Assembly: GCA_029237695.1 (NCBI GenBank)
Contig: CM055269.1
Location: forward strand, 31,654,956-31,718,955
Origin: Conchocele bisecta
Taxonomy: Eukaryota; Mollusca; Bivalvia; Lucinida; Thyasiridae
Reading direction: 5' to 3'
Length of the DNA: 64,000 nt
In this document: piece by piece, positions 43,533 to 53,332 of the stretch
Position numbering within the stretch: the first letter of the stretch is position 1
How the letters are laid out: every line of letters starts with the position of its first letter
Position numbers and translations under genes: made by a program
The notes under the pieces: model-generated
The model's database searches: none
Seen by the model: only the letters and a program-made list of their open reading frames with translations
Told to the model about the DNA's origin: nothing

Positions 43533-46500
43533 TTAGAGAGGTTCTGTATGTATTCCGTCTGGTAGCACGCGTCTTTTATCGTAGTATGCCGAGAGTCCTA
43601 ATTTTTGTTGACAGTACGTTTTCATAACGACGTCTTTCATTTTAAATCCTCTATTGTGTGCTACATCTATAATGTGTTTTCCATCTTCTGTAGTTTCACT
43701 TAGTACTCGTTTATATCTATCCCAATTTAAATTGTTAGTTCTCTTGGACATTCCTTTCGCAGAGTTTTTATTAATATAATTAATTTTTTCTACAAAATTA
43801 ACACTTACTAGATAACGCTATCGCCCTATCTCCGCTAAATTCCATTTTGAAAAGTCCGGGCTCTCTTTCGCTCCATTTATACCAAGCCAACCATTTCTTT
43901 TTTTCTTTTTCAAACCCGTCTAGTAAGTTAGGTCTAATCAATTCCTCTATCGTTTTTCCAATAACTCCTATATACATACTATCTGTATCCATCTGTATTA
44001 ATTCAAAGTCTTCTCTTTTTACGTATTTGTCTAGAAATTCGTAGTAAAATTCCAACATTCTCAATTTAGCTAGTTGATAAACCGCTATTCCACAATGGAA
44101 TGGTCTCTTTACCGCACACCTGGGTTTTCTTGAAGATATTTCGTACGCATCTCCTATCTCTTCCAAATCGTCAAAGAATGCAGATCTTAATGCTTTGTCA
44201 ACACAGGTTTCGTTTTGTGTATATGTCGTATTTAAATGTCCTCTCCGTTGCCTCTATCATTTTTCCACAACACGAGTTTCCTAATAATTTCATTATGTCG
44301 GCTACTGGTTTCTTATTTGGTTCTACATCACCTGTTCGTCTTGCGGCTGTAACTTCTTTTGCGAACCATTCGAATGGTTTTCCGCTAATATAATCTATAA
44401 CACGATGAACTCCAGTTATTTCTAGGCCGTGTTTTAAATACCATTTCAACAGTGGCGCGTACAGCAATACTTTAGTGGCGGTCATAGATTCCACCAATTG
44501 TTTTCCATCTCCTCTTGTTCGGCCAGTATCTTTTAAATATTTTAACATGTGTGTGGGAACTTCATCAACCTCTACTTCTCTGTTTATAAATATTGGGGAA
44601 ATTTCAGAAAACTTATCTTTTAAGTTGTGTGGAACTTCTATATCCACCTCCGCAAACCAAACCAGTCTCCAGATAAAACTCTCTTTTTACAAAACTTTTT
44701 AATAAATTTAGGGTTATGTGGGGTTTCTATATGGTGTATAGTTTCTCTCCCACACGGCATCTCTTTATTTAAAGTAGATAAATATAACGCGTTTGCATCG
44801 TACCCCAAAACACAGCCCTTGCAAGGTTTGGAACCCACTCTAATATTTGAAACACCAGCTTCTGCATATCGTGTAAATACTATTGATGGACCGCCAACTA
44901 GAGCGTCCTTCATCATTTCGTATGTTTCTTCTTTTGGTGCATATAGAGCATCCTCCGGTTATATAATCGTCTTTGAAGATTTTTGTTCTTTAATGGTTCC
45001 TCTCAATAAATATTGTATAACTACTCCAGGTAGTGTTACCGCATCTTTGAAAATATCCACCACACCTCTGTGTTTATAAAATTCACACATTTTTTCCACC
45101 GCTTCTAGGAACGGTGCTACATCTAAATCGTTATAATATTTCAACCAATCTCTGAAAGTTTTCATATTATTTTCTTCGAGAATTCTACGACATTTACTTA
45201 ATTCTGTTTCATCTATTAACATTTTCCCTGATAGTTTGGAATACCGATTCTCTATATTCGGTAGTCCTGGGTAATCCAGTTTGTCTGGAGAATCGAACCA
45301 CTCATAAGGAAAGAAAGATTTCTGTCCTTTGCATTCGTAGGCTTTTATCCAACTATCGTAACCTACACCAGGTCCTAGATAAAGTATTACTTCAAGAAAT
45401 CTAAACTCTGGAGTAAATAGAAATATTGTTGCGTTTGCACGTTTTCCGACCATTACTTTCTTTGTTGTTGATGCCAGTTCGCCTACTAGGCATTTCTTCA
45501 TTAAGTTTATATCGTACTTACTGCTGTTAAAACCTATAACCGGTACTTGCTCTATCCACTGTTCGATCTTGGCGATTTGGTTTTTACGTAAATGTTCTGT
45601 ATTAAACCCATATCTTGACCACACTTCTTCTCTTATAACTTTTCCCCTGACTTTCAAATCTTCTACGAATTTTTCTATAAGTTTTGCGGGATCTTTATCA
45701 CAAATATGAGTTACTGTTCCTGAGAAATTATCTCCTATACTAACGCTTACCGGAACGTGCTCGGCTTCGTACTCTAGATTATTACCGAGAGTTTCAAACT
45801 TCTGGGTTGAGATATGCCTCAAAATCGTTTTTGTACTTTTTATACTACTGATATGGATAAAGAGTAGTGTCGCAACCGATCTTTATGTCTTTACCCGTTC
45901 TTTGAAATTCGCATTCCCACATAACTACTAGGTTGAATTCTCTTTGCTTCTTCTAATAAATGTATCTCTTCTCATAGTGGATGCGCGTTCTTCTTTTCTA
46001 TGCTTTGCATGAATCTCACACCCGTGCCAGTAACAGCCGTGATATTGATATACTGTATTGGTTTCCGTACAGTATCCATCTACTGGAGCTCCTAAAACCC
46101 ATCTTTCACCCCCGTGTCCACACTGTTCGTGGTGAATGTGAATTCTCTCGCGCTTTTCCAGTACATCCAATCGTTAGAACTTTTTGGGTAGAACGCTTTC
46201 TCGAACGACGAACGCGGGCGCTCTAAATAATTACCATCACATATTACTTGTGTCTCACCTTTCATACATGTTGGTCCGTGTCTCTTGATATTACTCGCTT
46301 TCGTGAATTTCTGCTTGCAATTATCGCAGGCGTAAATTTTAGATAGGTTTTTAAGGTTTTTTATCAGAAATGCGTGATTATTAAACAGTCCTATTGTCAT
46401 TGGTTTATTACCTATTGCCTTATAGTGTGCTGGTACCTTTTTTGACCACCATACATTACATTCGGTGGGTTGATATACTTCTATACCGATTTTAAAAACT

Positions 46501-47528
46501 CCTAACTTTTTCAGATCGAACCTTCAGATCTGAAAAAGGAATTGGTGAAACCACATTACTACCAAAATATTGCTTACTAAGTTCTTTCGCCTTTTCTGTA
46601 CATCTGTCGGGTCTTTTATCTGTCATATGCATAGCTAGAAACTAACAGACAAAGGTCGTCATTATACTTATCTAAAGAATACATACCTTTTTTATTACTT
46701 CAGCCATTCTGGAAGTTCTCCTCCTGCTGCTTCTTTGGATTGTAGTCCCAAATCTATTCCCCTACTACCCTGTATTAGCTTTGACGAAAACCTCTACCCA
46801 TCTTACAAACTTCCACTTTGTATTCGGTCTGTCTATTTTATCGGACATTATTCTGTGTTTGCTCCTTATCTGACAGCCATTTTTTTTTTTTTTCAAACGG
46901 TTTTTTTCATTGATGATAGTGGTTCTTGCGCTACCGAGATTTTGTGCATTATTATAGTTACAGGTTTTCCATTTTTAGTTTCCTCCATATGTTCTAGCTT
47001 GTAAGAATATGAATATCTCAAATAAAAATTGGTTGTTATATAAGGAGCGAGTTTATCGGACATGCGTTCAAACCCCCCGTTAATGTCAATGTTTTTACGA
47101 AAGGATAATGTAACTACCCGTCTTCCATTTTTTACCTTTTCCAATGTTTCATCGTGAGCCCCCAATATTTCTTCACCTTTTTCCACTATCGCGCGAACTA
47201 TAGATCTTTTCTTATTATTTGGTATTTGGTCACCTGTGTGTCTAATTTGAGACAAATTATTGGTGCTTGAAGGTTTTATTACACTAGCCCTTAACTCCGC
47301 AATACTTTCTTTTTTGATTCTGTTACCAACTTCCTCCGCTTTGGATATATCATTAAATGCCCCTCTTTTATAGGCGCGGGTAAACCGTTTCATAAACACC
47401 TTATTCTTTGTGGCGTTTATCAGCTTTGTCAACCCCCTAACTCTCAACCGTTTACTATAAGTAATCCTTAGAGACTCGGCTTCTCTTCTCAAAATTTATA
47501 TTTCTGCTCTAGTTTCTGGCGTTATCAT
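43533..47528 (-). pseudogene. Protein-primed family B DNA polymerase, multiply broken
   Basis: Ordered pieces span about 4.0 kb. They are an N-terminal domain (from MITPETRAE at 47,528, with an early stop), a CDNCKQKFTKASNIKRHGPTC zinc finger (about 46,300), and a DGYCTETNTVYQYHGCYWHG motif (about 46,040). The exonuclease motifs IGFNSSKYDINLMK and YYNDLDVAPFLEA follow (45,150-45,530). Polymerase motif A is LGYDANALYLSTL (about 44,800), motif B is KLLGNSCCGKM and motif C is MDTDSMYIGV (about 43,985). The C-terminus is LGLSAYYDKRRVLPDGIHT. I did not see a convincing exonuclease motif I. Seven or more frame segments show advanced decay, several at poly-A/poly-T runs (for example 46,880-46,893). 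This enzyme class replicates linear genomes from a terminal protein, consistent with the inverted-repeat ends. Inactive here. Confidence 0.9.
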
Positions 47529-47669
47529 ATTTTCTGCATATACTTTTGTATATATATTTTTGTATAACCTATACAATTTATCTGTTCAATTGGACGTCAA
47601 AAATTTACATAATGTTTTTTTTTCACGTCCAATTGAACAATTACATTTCATAGGTTATATACATATATA
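47529..47669. promoter_or_regulatory. Divergent intergenic region with CACGTCCAATTGAAC hairpin
   Basis: Between the divergent polymerase and zinc-finger genes, GTTCAATTGGACGT (47,584-47,597) and ACGTCCAATTGAAC (47,625-47,638) form a perfect 14-bp inverted repeat with a 27-nt spacer. One copy of the same word with its T-run lead-in stands upstream of the left-end gene of copy 2 (55,237-55,251). Shared placement before start codons suggests a regulator-binding or promoter element; this is inference. Confidence 0.5.
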
Positions 47670-47960
47670 ATGGAGTGTGTGACTTGTTGTAAGACGTTTA
47701 CGTGCAAAGACTATCTACGAAGGCATCTAGCGAGACGTAGAAAGTTTCCTTGTGTCCCCCCACAATTTCAATGCTCCAGATGCCCTTGTAAATTCGTTAG
47801 TGCCCAAACTCTTTTTAGACATAAGCAACTACGCTGTCAGGTGGCTAAAGGTGAACGTGGTAGACTAGAGCTGGTAGAATTAGTTGCTGATCTGCGAAAT
47901 AAATTAACTATATCGGAGGAGATGAGGTGTTGGAATATAAATACTATTGTACTTGCATGA
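47670..47960 (+). CDS. Small double zinc-finger protein (Polinton right-end gene)
   Basis: An intact 96-residue frame, starting MECVTCCKTFTCKDYLRRHL. Two Cys/His clusters are visible. The first is CVTC...LRRHL...C and the second is CSRCPCKFVSAQTLFRHKQL followed by RC, both of C2HC/C2H2 type. A leucine-rich helical tail (ELVELVADLRNKLTI) could dimerise. It is likely a DNA-binding regulator of the element. It starts 141 bp from the divergent polymerase gene and ends shortly before the right terminal repeat. It is one of the few unbroken genes of copy 1. Confidence 0.68.
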   Translation: MECVTCCKTFTCKDYLRRHLARRRKFPCVPPQFQCSRCPCKFVSAQTLFRHKQLRCQVAKGERGRLELVELVADLRNKLTISEEMRCWNINTIVLA

Positions 47961-47984
47961 ATGATTTCGACTTTTTTCAAATTT

Positions 47985-48219
47985 GTCAATTACCAATATA
48001 ATTGGGACTACAATACCACCACCAACATTTGGTTGGAGGTGGTATCATTTTGACTCCCTCTTTTCAAAATTATTTTCTCAAAAAATTCATAAATTTGCTG
48101 TCGGGAGAAAATTTTCCTCGTTAACCAATTTTTGATTTTTCGGGGGTGGTGGGGGTATTATAGAGGGTTATAAATGATATCACGGTAGGTGGTATCATTT
48201 TGACTCCCTTACTACTACT
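47985..48219 (-). repeat. Right terminal inverted repeat of Polinton copy 1
   Basis: Inverse of 30,216-30,450, ending GGAGTC-complement ...GACTCCCTTACTACTACT. It is followed by AGCCGA, matching the 6 bp at the left edge. The two repeats are the same length and differ by only a few substitutions. Confidence 0.92.
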
Positions 48220-48225
48220 AGCCGA

Positions 48226-48567
48226 CATCGGTTGTCAAATAAATATTTTTTTATTTTGGTTATTTAATAATAATATTAATAATACTAATAAAGTAGGCAC
48301 GAATTTTACCGAACCATTTTCGGAATTATCCGCTGATGCAGCAGCCGACGAACCTACTGCGTAACTGTGCAAATTGGCCGAATGCAGCGAAAGTGGTTGT
48401 AACGGAAGGAAAAAACAGTCATGGTTTCTGGTTGAAATCATAGTCAATAAATTAATTAATTAAGTGGGAGGACGTGTCACACTGTCTCCCATTCTGCTGA
48501 GTGTTTATAATTTAACACATCTTTCTCTCTCCCACAACCATAATACCATGTATGTCTGCCCCCCCCC
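48226..48567. other. Host flank between Polinton copy 1 and CT-rich region
   Basis: AT-rich flank with no recognisable gene. A CGGCTGCTGCATCAGC-complement stretch near 48,330-48,350 shows nothing further. The short frame at 48,235-48,447 is unsupported. Confidence 0.5.
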
Positions 48568-48662
48568 CCCTCTCTATCTCTCTCTGTCTCTCTCTCTCTC
48601 AACATAATTACATGTAGATATAAACCACAATATCTCTCTCCCGCGCCCCCTGTCTCTTTACC

Positions 48663-48738
<76 letters not shown>

Positions 48739-48762
48739 CCGCGCCCCCTGTCTCTTTACCAC

Positions 48763-48795
<33 letters not shown>

Positions 48796-48805
48796 CCCCC
48801 CCCCC
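48568..48805 (+). repeat. (CT)n microsatellite with a duplicated CCCGCGCCCCCTGTC block
   Basis: Long CT/CTCTCT runs are interrupted twice by CCCGCGCCCCCTGTCTCTTT followed by ACCAC (about 48,640 and 48,737). This indicates a local duplication within the microsatellite. C-runs flank it at both ends. Confidence 0.85.
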
Positions 48806-49834
48806 TAAATATTAATATTGCGATACATGAAATATGATGGGCGGTGGCCGAGTGCCAATTTAGCTCTGTCGGTTTTATAACCTTTGTATACACTACAGCC
48901 GCGTGACAGAAAATTGTATATACTTTTTCAATGCATAGGGTTTACAAAAATCGGGGGCTACACAAACCGTTGACGGACGCGCCGGTTTCTGTAAACCCCC
49001 GATTTTTGTAAACCCCCAACCCCCGGTTTTTGTAACCCCAAATATTAATATTGCGATACATGAAATATGATTGCTTTAAACTTCAAATAAAGTATGTTTG
49101 GGCCTGACCCGACGTTCCCAGTTTGATACTCATGCTTTTGGGCACTGGCCGAGGTGATTTTTAACTTTGTCGATTTTACAAACATTTTACAGAAACTGTG
49201 GACAAAAACTGTTGTCGTATGCGCCGGTGTTTGTAACCCCCAGGTTCTATTATTATTATTATTATTGCGGTACATGATATATGCTTGAAATAAGGTAAGC
49301 TTGGGCCTTGTAGAACCCCCTATTGTTCACCCTCCCCTGTTGCAGATGCAGGGATATTATATCGGAGGTTTGGAGCTTGATATAGCGCACATTCACATAC
49401 CGATATCACCGTTCACATGCCAATTTCACAATTGTAGTCGCCAATGCAACTTGATGTTTGAGGCGGGTAACAATAGGGGAGAGTAACAATCGGGAGGACG
49501 GTAGCATCCTATATTGGTCACCCTTGTAGAACCCACTAGTGTAACCCCAGATATTAATATCCCGATATGTAATATATGTTTGGTGTCTGAGTGTGCAGGC
49601 ATGAAAGAAAGTACAACCACCGTCGGCCCGACGTTCCGAGTTCGATACTCGAGATTATCTCCCCTTGTTGTAATTATCTGAAAGAAAATACGTTAAATTG
49701 GGTACAAAAGGTCGTCTATTTCAAAATACATACATAACTTTATTTATTGTGGTAGGTGTTTTGTGAAGCTTGCATTGCTTATGAACTTTTGGTTTATTTC
49801 ATTTGGTTTTCATTTTATTGTGAGGATTGTCGAG

Positions 49835-50060
49835 TAGTCGCGGCCAGCAAATGGGACTATACCTTTTTTCTGCTACTTTGTTGTAGTGGTCATTTACAGC
49901 CGACTCGCGGAGTTCCTGTCTAAGAGGAACACATCAGCGCCGCATATTTCGAAGAGGGCTCCTCCCACTGGGGGCATGTGGCTTCGTCTACATCTACGGT
50001 GTCTACTGGTCGCCTGGCTTGAAATCGTACTCGTCCATCCTCTTATTGAAGATTAGTACC
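49835..50060 (-). pseudogene. Fragment of the acidic/coiled-coil Polinton gene (element 3)
   Basis: On the plus strand, GTAGTCGCGGCCAGCAAATG, then TTTTTCTGCTACTTTGTTGT and AGTGGTCATTTACAGC follow the same order as 37,600-37,665 of copy 1 with many substitutions. This places a remnant of the 36.6-37.9-kb gene just left of the capsid fragment, in the same divergent arrangement. The remaining coding sequence is lost. Confidence 0.6.
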
Positions 50061-50077
50061 TGTCGGTTCAATACAGC

Positions 50078-51254
50078 ATGGCTTCAAGGCAATACGGGCG
50101 CATAATCCATTAATCCGTACCACTGGCTCGACGATTGACAACGTCTCGACGATTGACCAGAACCAACAGCTCCTGGTCCGCTTCCCCAACATAGGGGCCA
50201 ACGACGTTATTGTGTCAGGGACCTCTCGTATCACCTTCAAGATCTCTGACGTCGGCAGACGCCGATCGAACTATCGTCCAAAACCTGGTGCGCGTGGTCG
50301 CCAAGAAGACGATGTTATGTCAAGAAGACCACTCCGACGTATATTACTGCTACTGCGACCTCTGGAAGACCGAGCGAGAACGCGCGAATGCCAACTATCA
50401 GGTCGTCAACACATCTAAACATCGGGACGTGACGAAGCTCCGGATAGGGGCTGGCGATAAGAGAGATAACGCGGCGGCTGACCGGGCCATAGCGGAGGCA
50501 TATGGCAACCGCTTCTACATTCCGCTTGACTTCGAACTGCTGGAATCGCGTATGCCCTTCTACCAAAGCGTGTTGGACGACCGCCTAGAATACGAGCTTC
50601 AACGACTATGGCCGGGTTATGATAGCCACTGACATTGCATCAAGCTATGCAATCTACAACATAGCTTTGGAGTTCGACATGGTAACCCTGCCCGACCTCG
50701 CCCACACGATTCGCAATCAGTACGCCGGGCGTGTAGCTCGATAAGAGCGCCACTCTGTGGAACATGAACATCAATGTCCCCGCGCGCTCGATGAAAGGCA
50801 TATTGATGTTGTTCGAGGAGGCCCACATCGCATTAAGGGCGCGAGACACAAATAAGTTTTATAATCCAAAGATTACCAAAGTCATGGTGAAAATTGAGGG
50901 CGTTCTCAACTAGTTGTACAGCCTGGGAATGTGACTCTATCAACTATGGGATGAAGCCAAGAAGCGGAATGCCGGCTGCCCAAAGCGTGAACCTGTTGTT
51001 GCTGCGGTCGTCAAAGACCTGGCACTCGATGATGTACCTTTACTCCGAAATACGCGCTCTTGCTCGACCTGCGGACAAGTGACGACGACCAGTTCCACGG
51101 TAGTGGTCGCATGGTGGAGAACGCCAGCGAGGGAGTGACGATCCAGATCGCCAATGAGGCGGACGGCAATGGCGCTTTGAACGTCTACCTGTATATACTT
51201 GAAGACGTGCAGCTGGTCATCGAAAATAGCAGGTTGATCTCAGCACTCTACTGA
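50078..51254 (+). pseudogene. Major capsid protein, decayed (element 3)
   Basis: It begins MASRQYGR and ends SRLISALY. Recognisable blocks are TIDQNQQLLVRFPNIGANDV, AYGNRFYIPLDFELLESRMP, NVPARSMKGILMLFEEAHIA and GSGRMVENASEGVTIQIANE. Several indels, an internal deletion around 50,740 and stop codons split it. It is homologous to 37,940-39,240, but the difference from copies 1 and 2 is much larger than between them, indicating an older or separate family. Confidence 0.82.
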
Positions 51255-51262
51255 TCCTGACA

Positions 51263-51585
51263 GACAGACATTAACAAACCCACCCCCCATTCGGCCATCA
51301 TCTGCAGCCAGACTGGCTTCAGAAAAACAGGTTTCATACTTCTTCCGGTACATTATGGTCATATGACTTACGGTGCGGCACAACCAAACGTACCAACGGC
51401 GCCCTTGGATATGGGCCGACCCCGAGGTGTACGTTGTAGACACCGGTGAGCGCCTCCACGATTATATGCGGGCCCTCTGCCAACTCTGTCAGGGCGAGCC
51501 CACGCTATACATCATCGACGACTGCTCGGATAAGTCCTCTCGGGTCATCCGCATGGACTTGGGCTGGCCAGCACCGCCTTAATTT
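51263..51585 (+). pseudogene. Packaging ATPase, truncated (element 3)
   Basis: The P-loop region reads HSAIICSQTGFRKTGFI, so the Walker A glycine-rich turn is altered (FRK instead of the expected CGK). The Walker B (TLYIIDDCSD) survives, with the preceding YQRRPWIWADPEVYVVD block. A deletion near 51,345 removes the strand after the P-loop. The gene is cut off at about 51,585, where minus-strand polymerase sequence begins directly, marking a deletion junction. Confidence 0.75.
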
Positions 51586-51589
51586 TGTC

Positions 51590-52622
51590 CTATTCTTCCG
51601 GGAGTGCTTGAAGGAAGTGCTCCGCTACGTTATGTCCTCTGTATTCCACTGGCGACTATGTGTGGCCATCGCAGCGCACGATCACATAGCAGTAGCTGTA
51701 GGCCTCGTGATGCTTAATCCTTTGCGTATTGCTTTTTGCGGGGTCAAGCTCTGGGCCGTCGACCTTTGTGGTGAGGGCCTCGAAGTCAGCGTATGTGATG
51801 AAGGGGCTGGGAGCTGCTTGTGGTGGTTCTGAAAGCTCAGCTTGTTTTCCACTCTTCAGGCATCTCCACTCTCACCGCCGTCTGTCCAATCCCGCGGCAC
51901 TCTGGCTTGTGTGCCCCCAGCAAGTCCTCCCTTGAATAGCCGTGGGGGCAGCGCTCGCAGACGTGCTTACGCTCCAGGTGCTTGCGCTGGTCGTAGAGAA
52001 GTCGTAGAGAGGTTAATATCCTTGATCCACGTGTAATGCAACTTGTCGGTCTCTCTCCTCTCAATAAACAGCAGACTCATCCGTGGGATATCTTCATGCT
52101 GCTTACTTAGGCTGTGGACTATGACCCTCTTATCACAGCCGCATACGTTGATCGCCAGCATATCCTTTTGTTCGACCTTCTCGATCTGAGAGATGGGTGT
52201 GGGGGCGTCGATCCCTGAGAAATCGAGGCCGTCCTGGGTGGGATACTGTGTGGTCCTATATGCATGATTTCCATGAGCAACTGGAAAGAGGGCAGACCAG
52301 GGACCATCCCAGGCAGTGGTCATCCTTGTTCCGCACGTTTATGACCGCGTTCTTGTGCCTCACTGCCGATGGTAGTGGGATGTAGGAGCCACACCCGCAG
52401 AGGTTGGTATCGGGCGATGTACAGTGAAAGCGTTTGCACTATGTCTACCACCCATCCTGTGCCTCTTTGCGTCCACTTTTCGAACGTCTCCAGGATACTA
52501 GGGAATGCCTTGTCTAGTGCCTCTTTGATATCATGAGCCTTCAGAACAGCTTCTTGTTTATGGCGGAGAACGGGGTATGTGAGCTCATAAGTACCATCGA
52601 GTTTGAAGTTTGAAGCAATCAT
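51590..52622 (-). pseudogene. N-terminal part of a family B DNA polymerase (element 3)
   Basis: Starting MIASNFKLDGTYELTYPVLR near 52,622, the segment runs through the VLKAHDIKEALDKAFPSILE and PTQDGLDFSGIDAPTPISQI blocks. A CERCPHGYSREDLLGAHKPEC zinc-finger-like motif follows (about 51,920-51,965). It ends with the ITYADFEALTT exonuclease-I motif (about 51,790-51,810), where D and E are the metal ligands. Frames change at least four times and a TAG follows the exonuclease motif. Downstream polymerase domains are absent. The sequence type differs from the polymerase of copy 1 and resembles a coral/mollusc Polinton polymerase family I recall. Confidence 0.78.
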
Positions 52623-52989
52623 ATTTCATGTATCGCAATATTAATATTTGGGGTTACAAAAACCGGGGGTTTACAAAAACCGGCGAGTGCGTCTACGGTT
52701 TTTGTTACCCCAGGTTTTTGTTAACGGGGTTGACAAAAACCGGGGGGTTACAAAAACCGGCTCTACACACGTGCTCACTGCAGAGAGATGTACACTCTAT
52801 CATATCCTTATACAAGACGTTTTCACCACACCTGACAAGGTTATTCATATCTTCGACTCTCCTACTGACAATACAGTATGTACATTGTACATTGTGTTTT
52901 TTTGTGATTTGATGTACGCTACTAACAGACAACAGACAGAGTGCATGGCAGGTTCGCCTTTATGTCTGTCACAGGGCGAGAAAAATGTG

Positions 52990-53062
52990 CTCAACCCGGG
53001 GCTCGAACCCGGGACCTCTGTATTACCCTACCATCGCTCTTACCGACTGAGCTAGCCGGGCA
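52990..53062 (-). other. tRNA-like sequence in the 3' LTR of the TRIM
   Basis: The sequence starts GCCCGGCTAGCTCAGTCGGT, with D-arm and A-box GGCTAGCTCAGTCGG and a B-box/T-arm GGTTCGAGCC in a CCCGGGTTCGAGCCCCGGG hairpin. The acceptor stem pairs imperfectly (GCCCGGC with GTTGAGC) and the anticodon arm is poor. I therefore read it as a promoter module of the retroelement, not a functional tRNA gene. Confidence 0.65.
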
Positions 53063-53248
53063 CGAATACACATCTTCTCCCCATAGTGAGTTACGTACCG
53101 TGACATACTTCCCCGCCAAATTGGAATTCGTCCACGAATTCTATATTTAACTCGTTTCTGAATTCCATATTTTTGATACAATTTGGACAGTATTTATCAG
53201 TCACGGTCTCTCGTTCGGCGCCAAATGTCACAGGGGGAGAAAAATGTG

Positions 53249-53321
53249 CTCCAGCCCGGGGCTCGAACCGGGGACCTCTGGTTTACCGTACCATCGCTCT
53301 AACCGACTGAGCTAGCCGGGC
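53249..53321 (-). other. tRNA-like sequence in the 5' LTR of the TRIM
   Basis: The second copy of the same tRNA-like module (GCCCGGCTAGCTCAGTCGGT start, GGTTCGAGCC box). It differs from the other by several substitutions in the anticodon-arm region and by GCTGGAGC against GTTGAGC at the 3' side. Divergence between the two LTRs indicates an old insertion. Confidence 0.65.
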
Positions 53322-53332
53322 ACGAATACACA

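Larger units (their letters stand above)
30216..48219 (+). mobile_element. Polinton/Maverick element, complete (copy 1)
   Basis: A self-synthesising DNA transposon of about 18.0 kb. It has 235-bp terminal inverted repeats beginning AGTAGTAGTAAGGGAGTC. It is flanked by AGCCGA at 30,211-30,216 and 48,220-48,225, a 6-bp target duplication whose left copy shares its final A with the element end. It carries the hallmark Polinton set: protein-primed family B polymerase, retroviral-type integrase, packaging ATPase, double-jelly-roll capsid protein and penton. It also has a fibre-like protein, which makes it adintovirus-like. I did not recognise a maturation protease. Nearly all large genes carry frameshifts or stops, so the copy is a decayed provirus. 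The left part (penton, fibre, membrane protein) reads leftward and the capsid-ATPase-integrase block reads rightward. The polymerase occupies the right end on the minus strand. Confidence 0.95.
48806..52765 (+). mobile_element. Internally deleted, divergent Polinton-like remnant (element 3)
   Basis: Inverted end regions contain AAATATTAATATTGCGATAC, ATGAAATATGATTG and G-rich GGGGTTACAAAAACCGGGGG words (49,010-49,080 against 52,612-52,765). They bracket gene fragments in Polinton order: the N-terminal part of the acidic minus-strand gene, the capsid protein, a truncated ATPase, then on the minus strand the start of a DNA polymerase. The interval from ATPase to polymerase, where small genes and integrase should be, is gone. 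The proteins are clearly diverged from copies 1 and 2, so this is another lineage. It lies between the two younger copies. The left end region consists of about four diverged 200-300-bp repeats (48,806; 49,040; 49,248; 49,549). Confidence 0.75.
52967..53332 (-). mobile_element. Miniature LTR retrotransposon (TRIM) with tRNA-like LTRs
   Basis: Two direct repeats of 106-107 bp (53,226-53,332 as the 5' LTR and 52,967-53,072 as the 3' LTR) run TGTGTATTCG...CCTGTGACA, with TG...CA ends. The 5' LTR is followed by TTTGGCGCCGAACGAGAGACC, a primer-binding-site-like sequence resembling tRNA 3' ends. The 3' LTR is preceded by the purine tract ATGGGGAGAAGA. There is no coding region (internal part about 153 bp). 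Each LTR contains a tRNA-like stretch starting GCCCGGCTAGCTCAGTCGG with a B-box GGTTCGAGCC. This matches the layout of tRNA-containing TRIMs (named Helenus, as far as I recall). No target duplication was found. Confidence 0.78.

Noticed and set aside
52990..53321. Two independent host tRNA genes
   Set aside because: Both copies are embedded in longer direct repeats with PBS and purine tract, and the acceptor and anticodon stems are imperfect; the retroelement explanation covers all of it.
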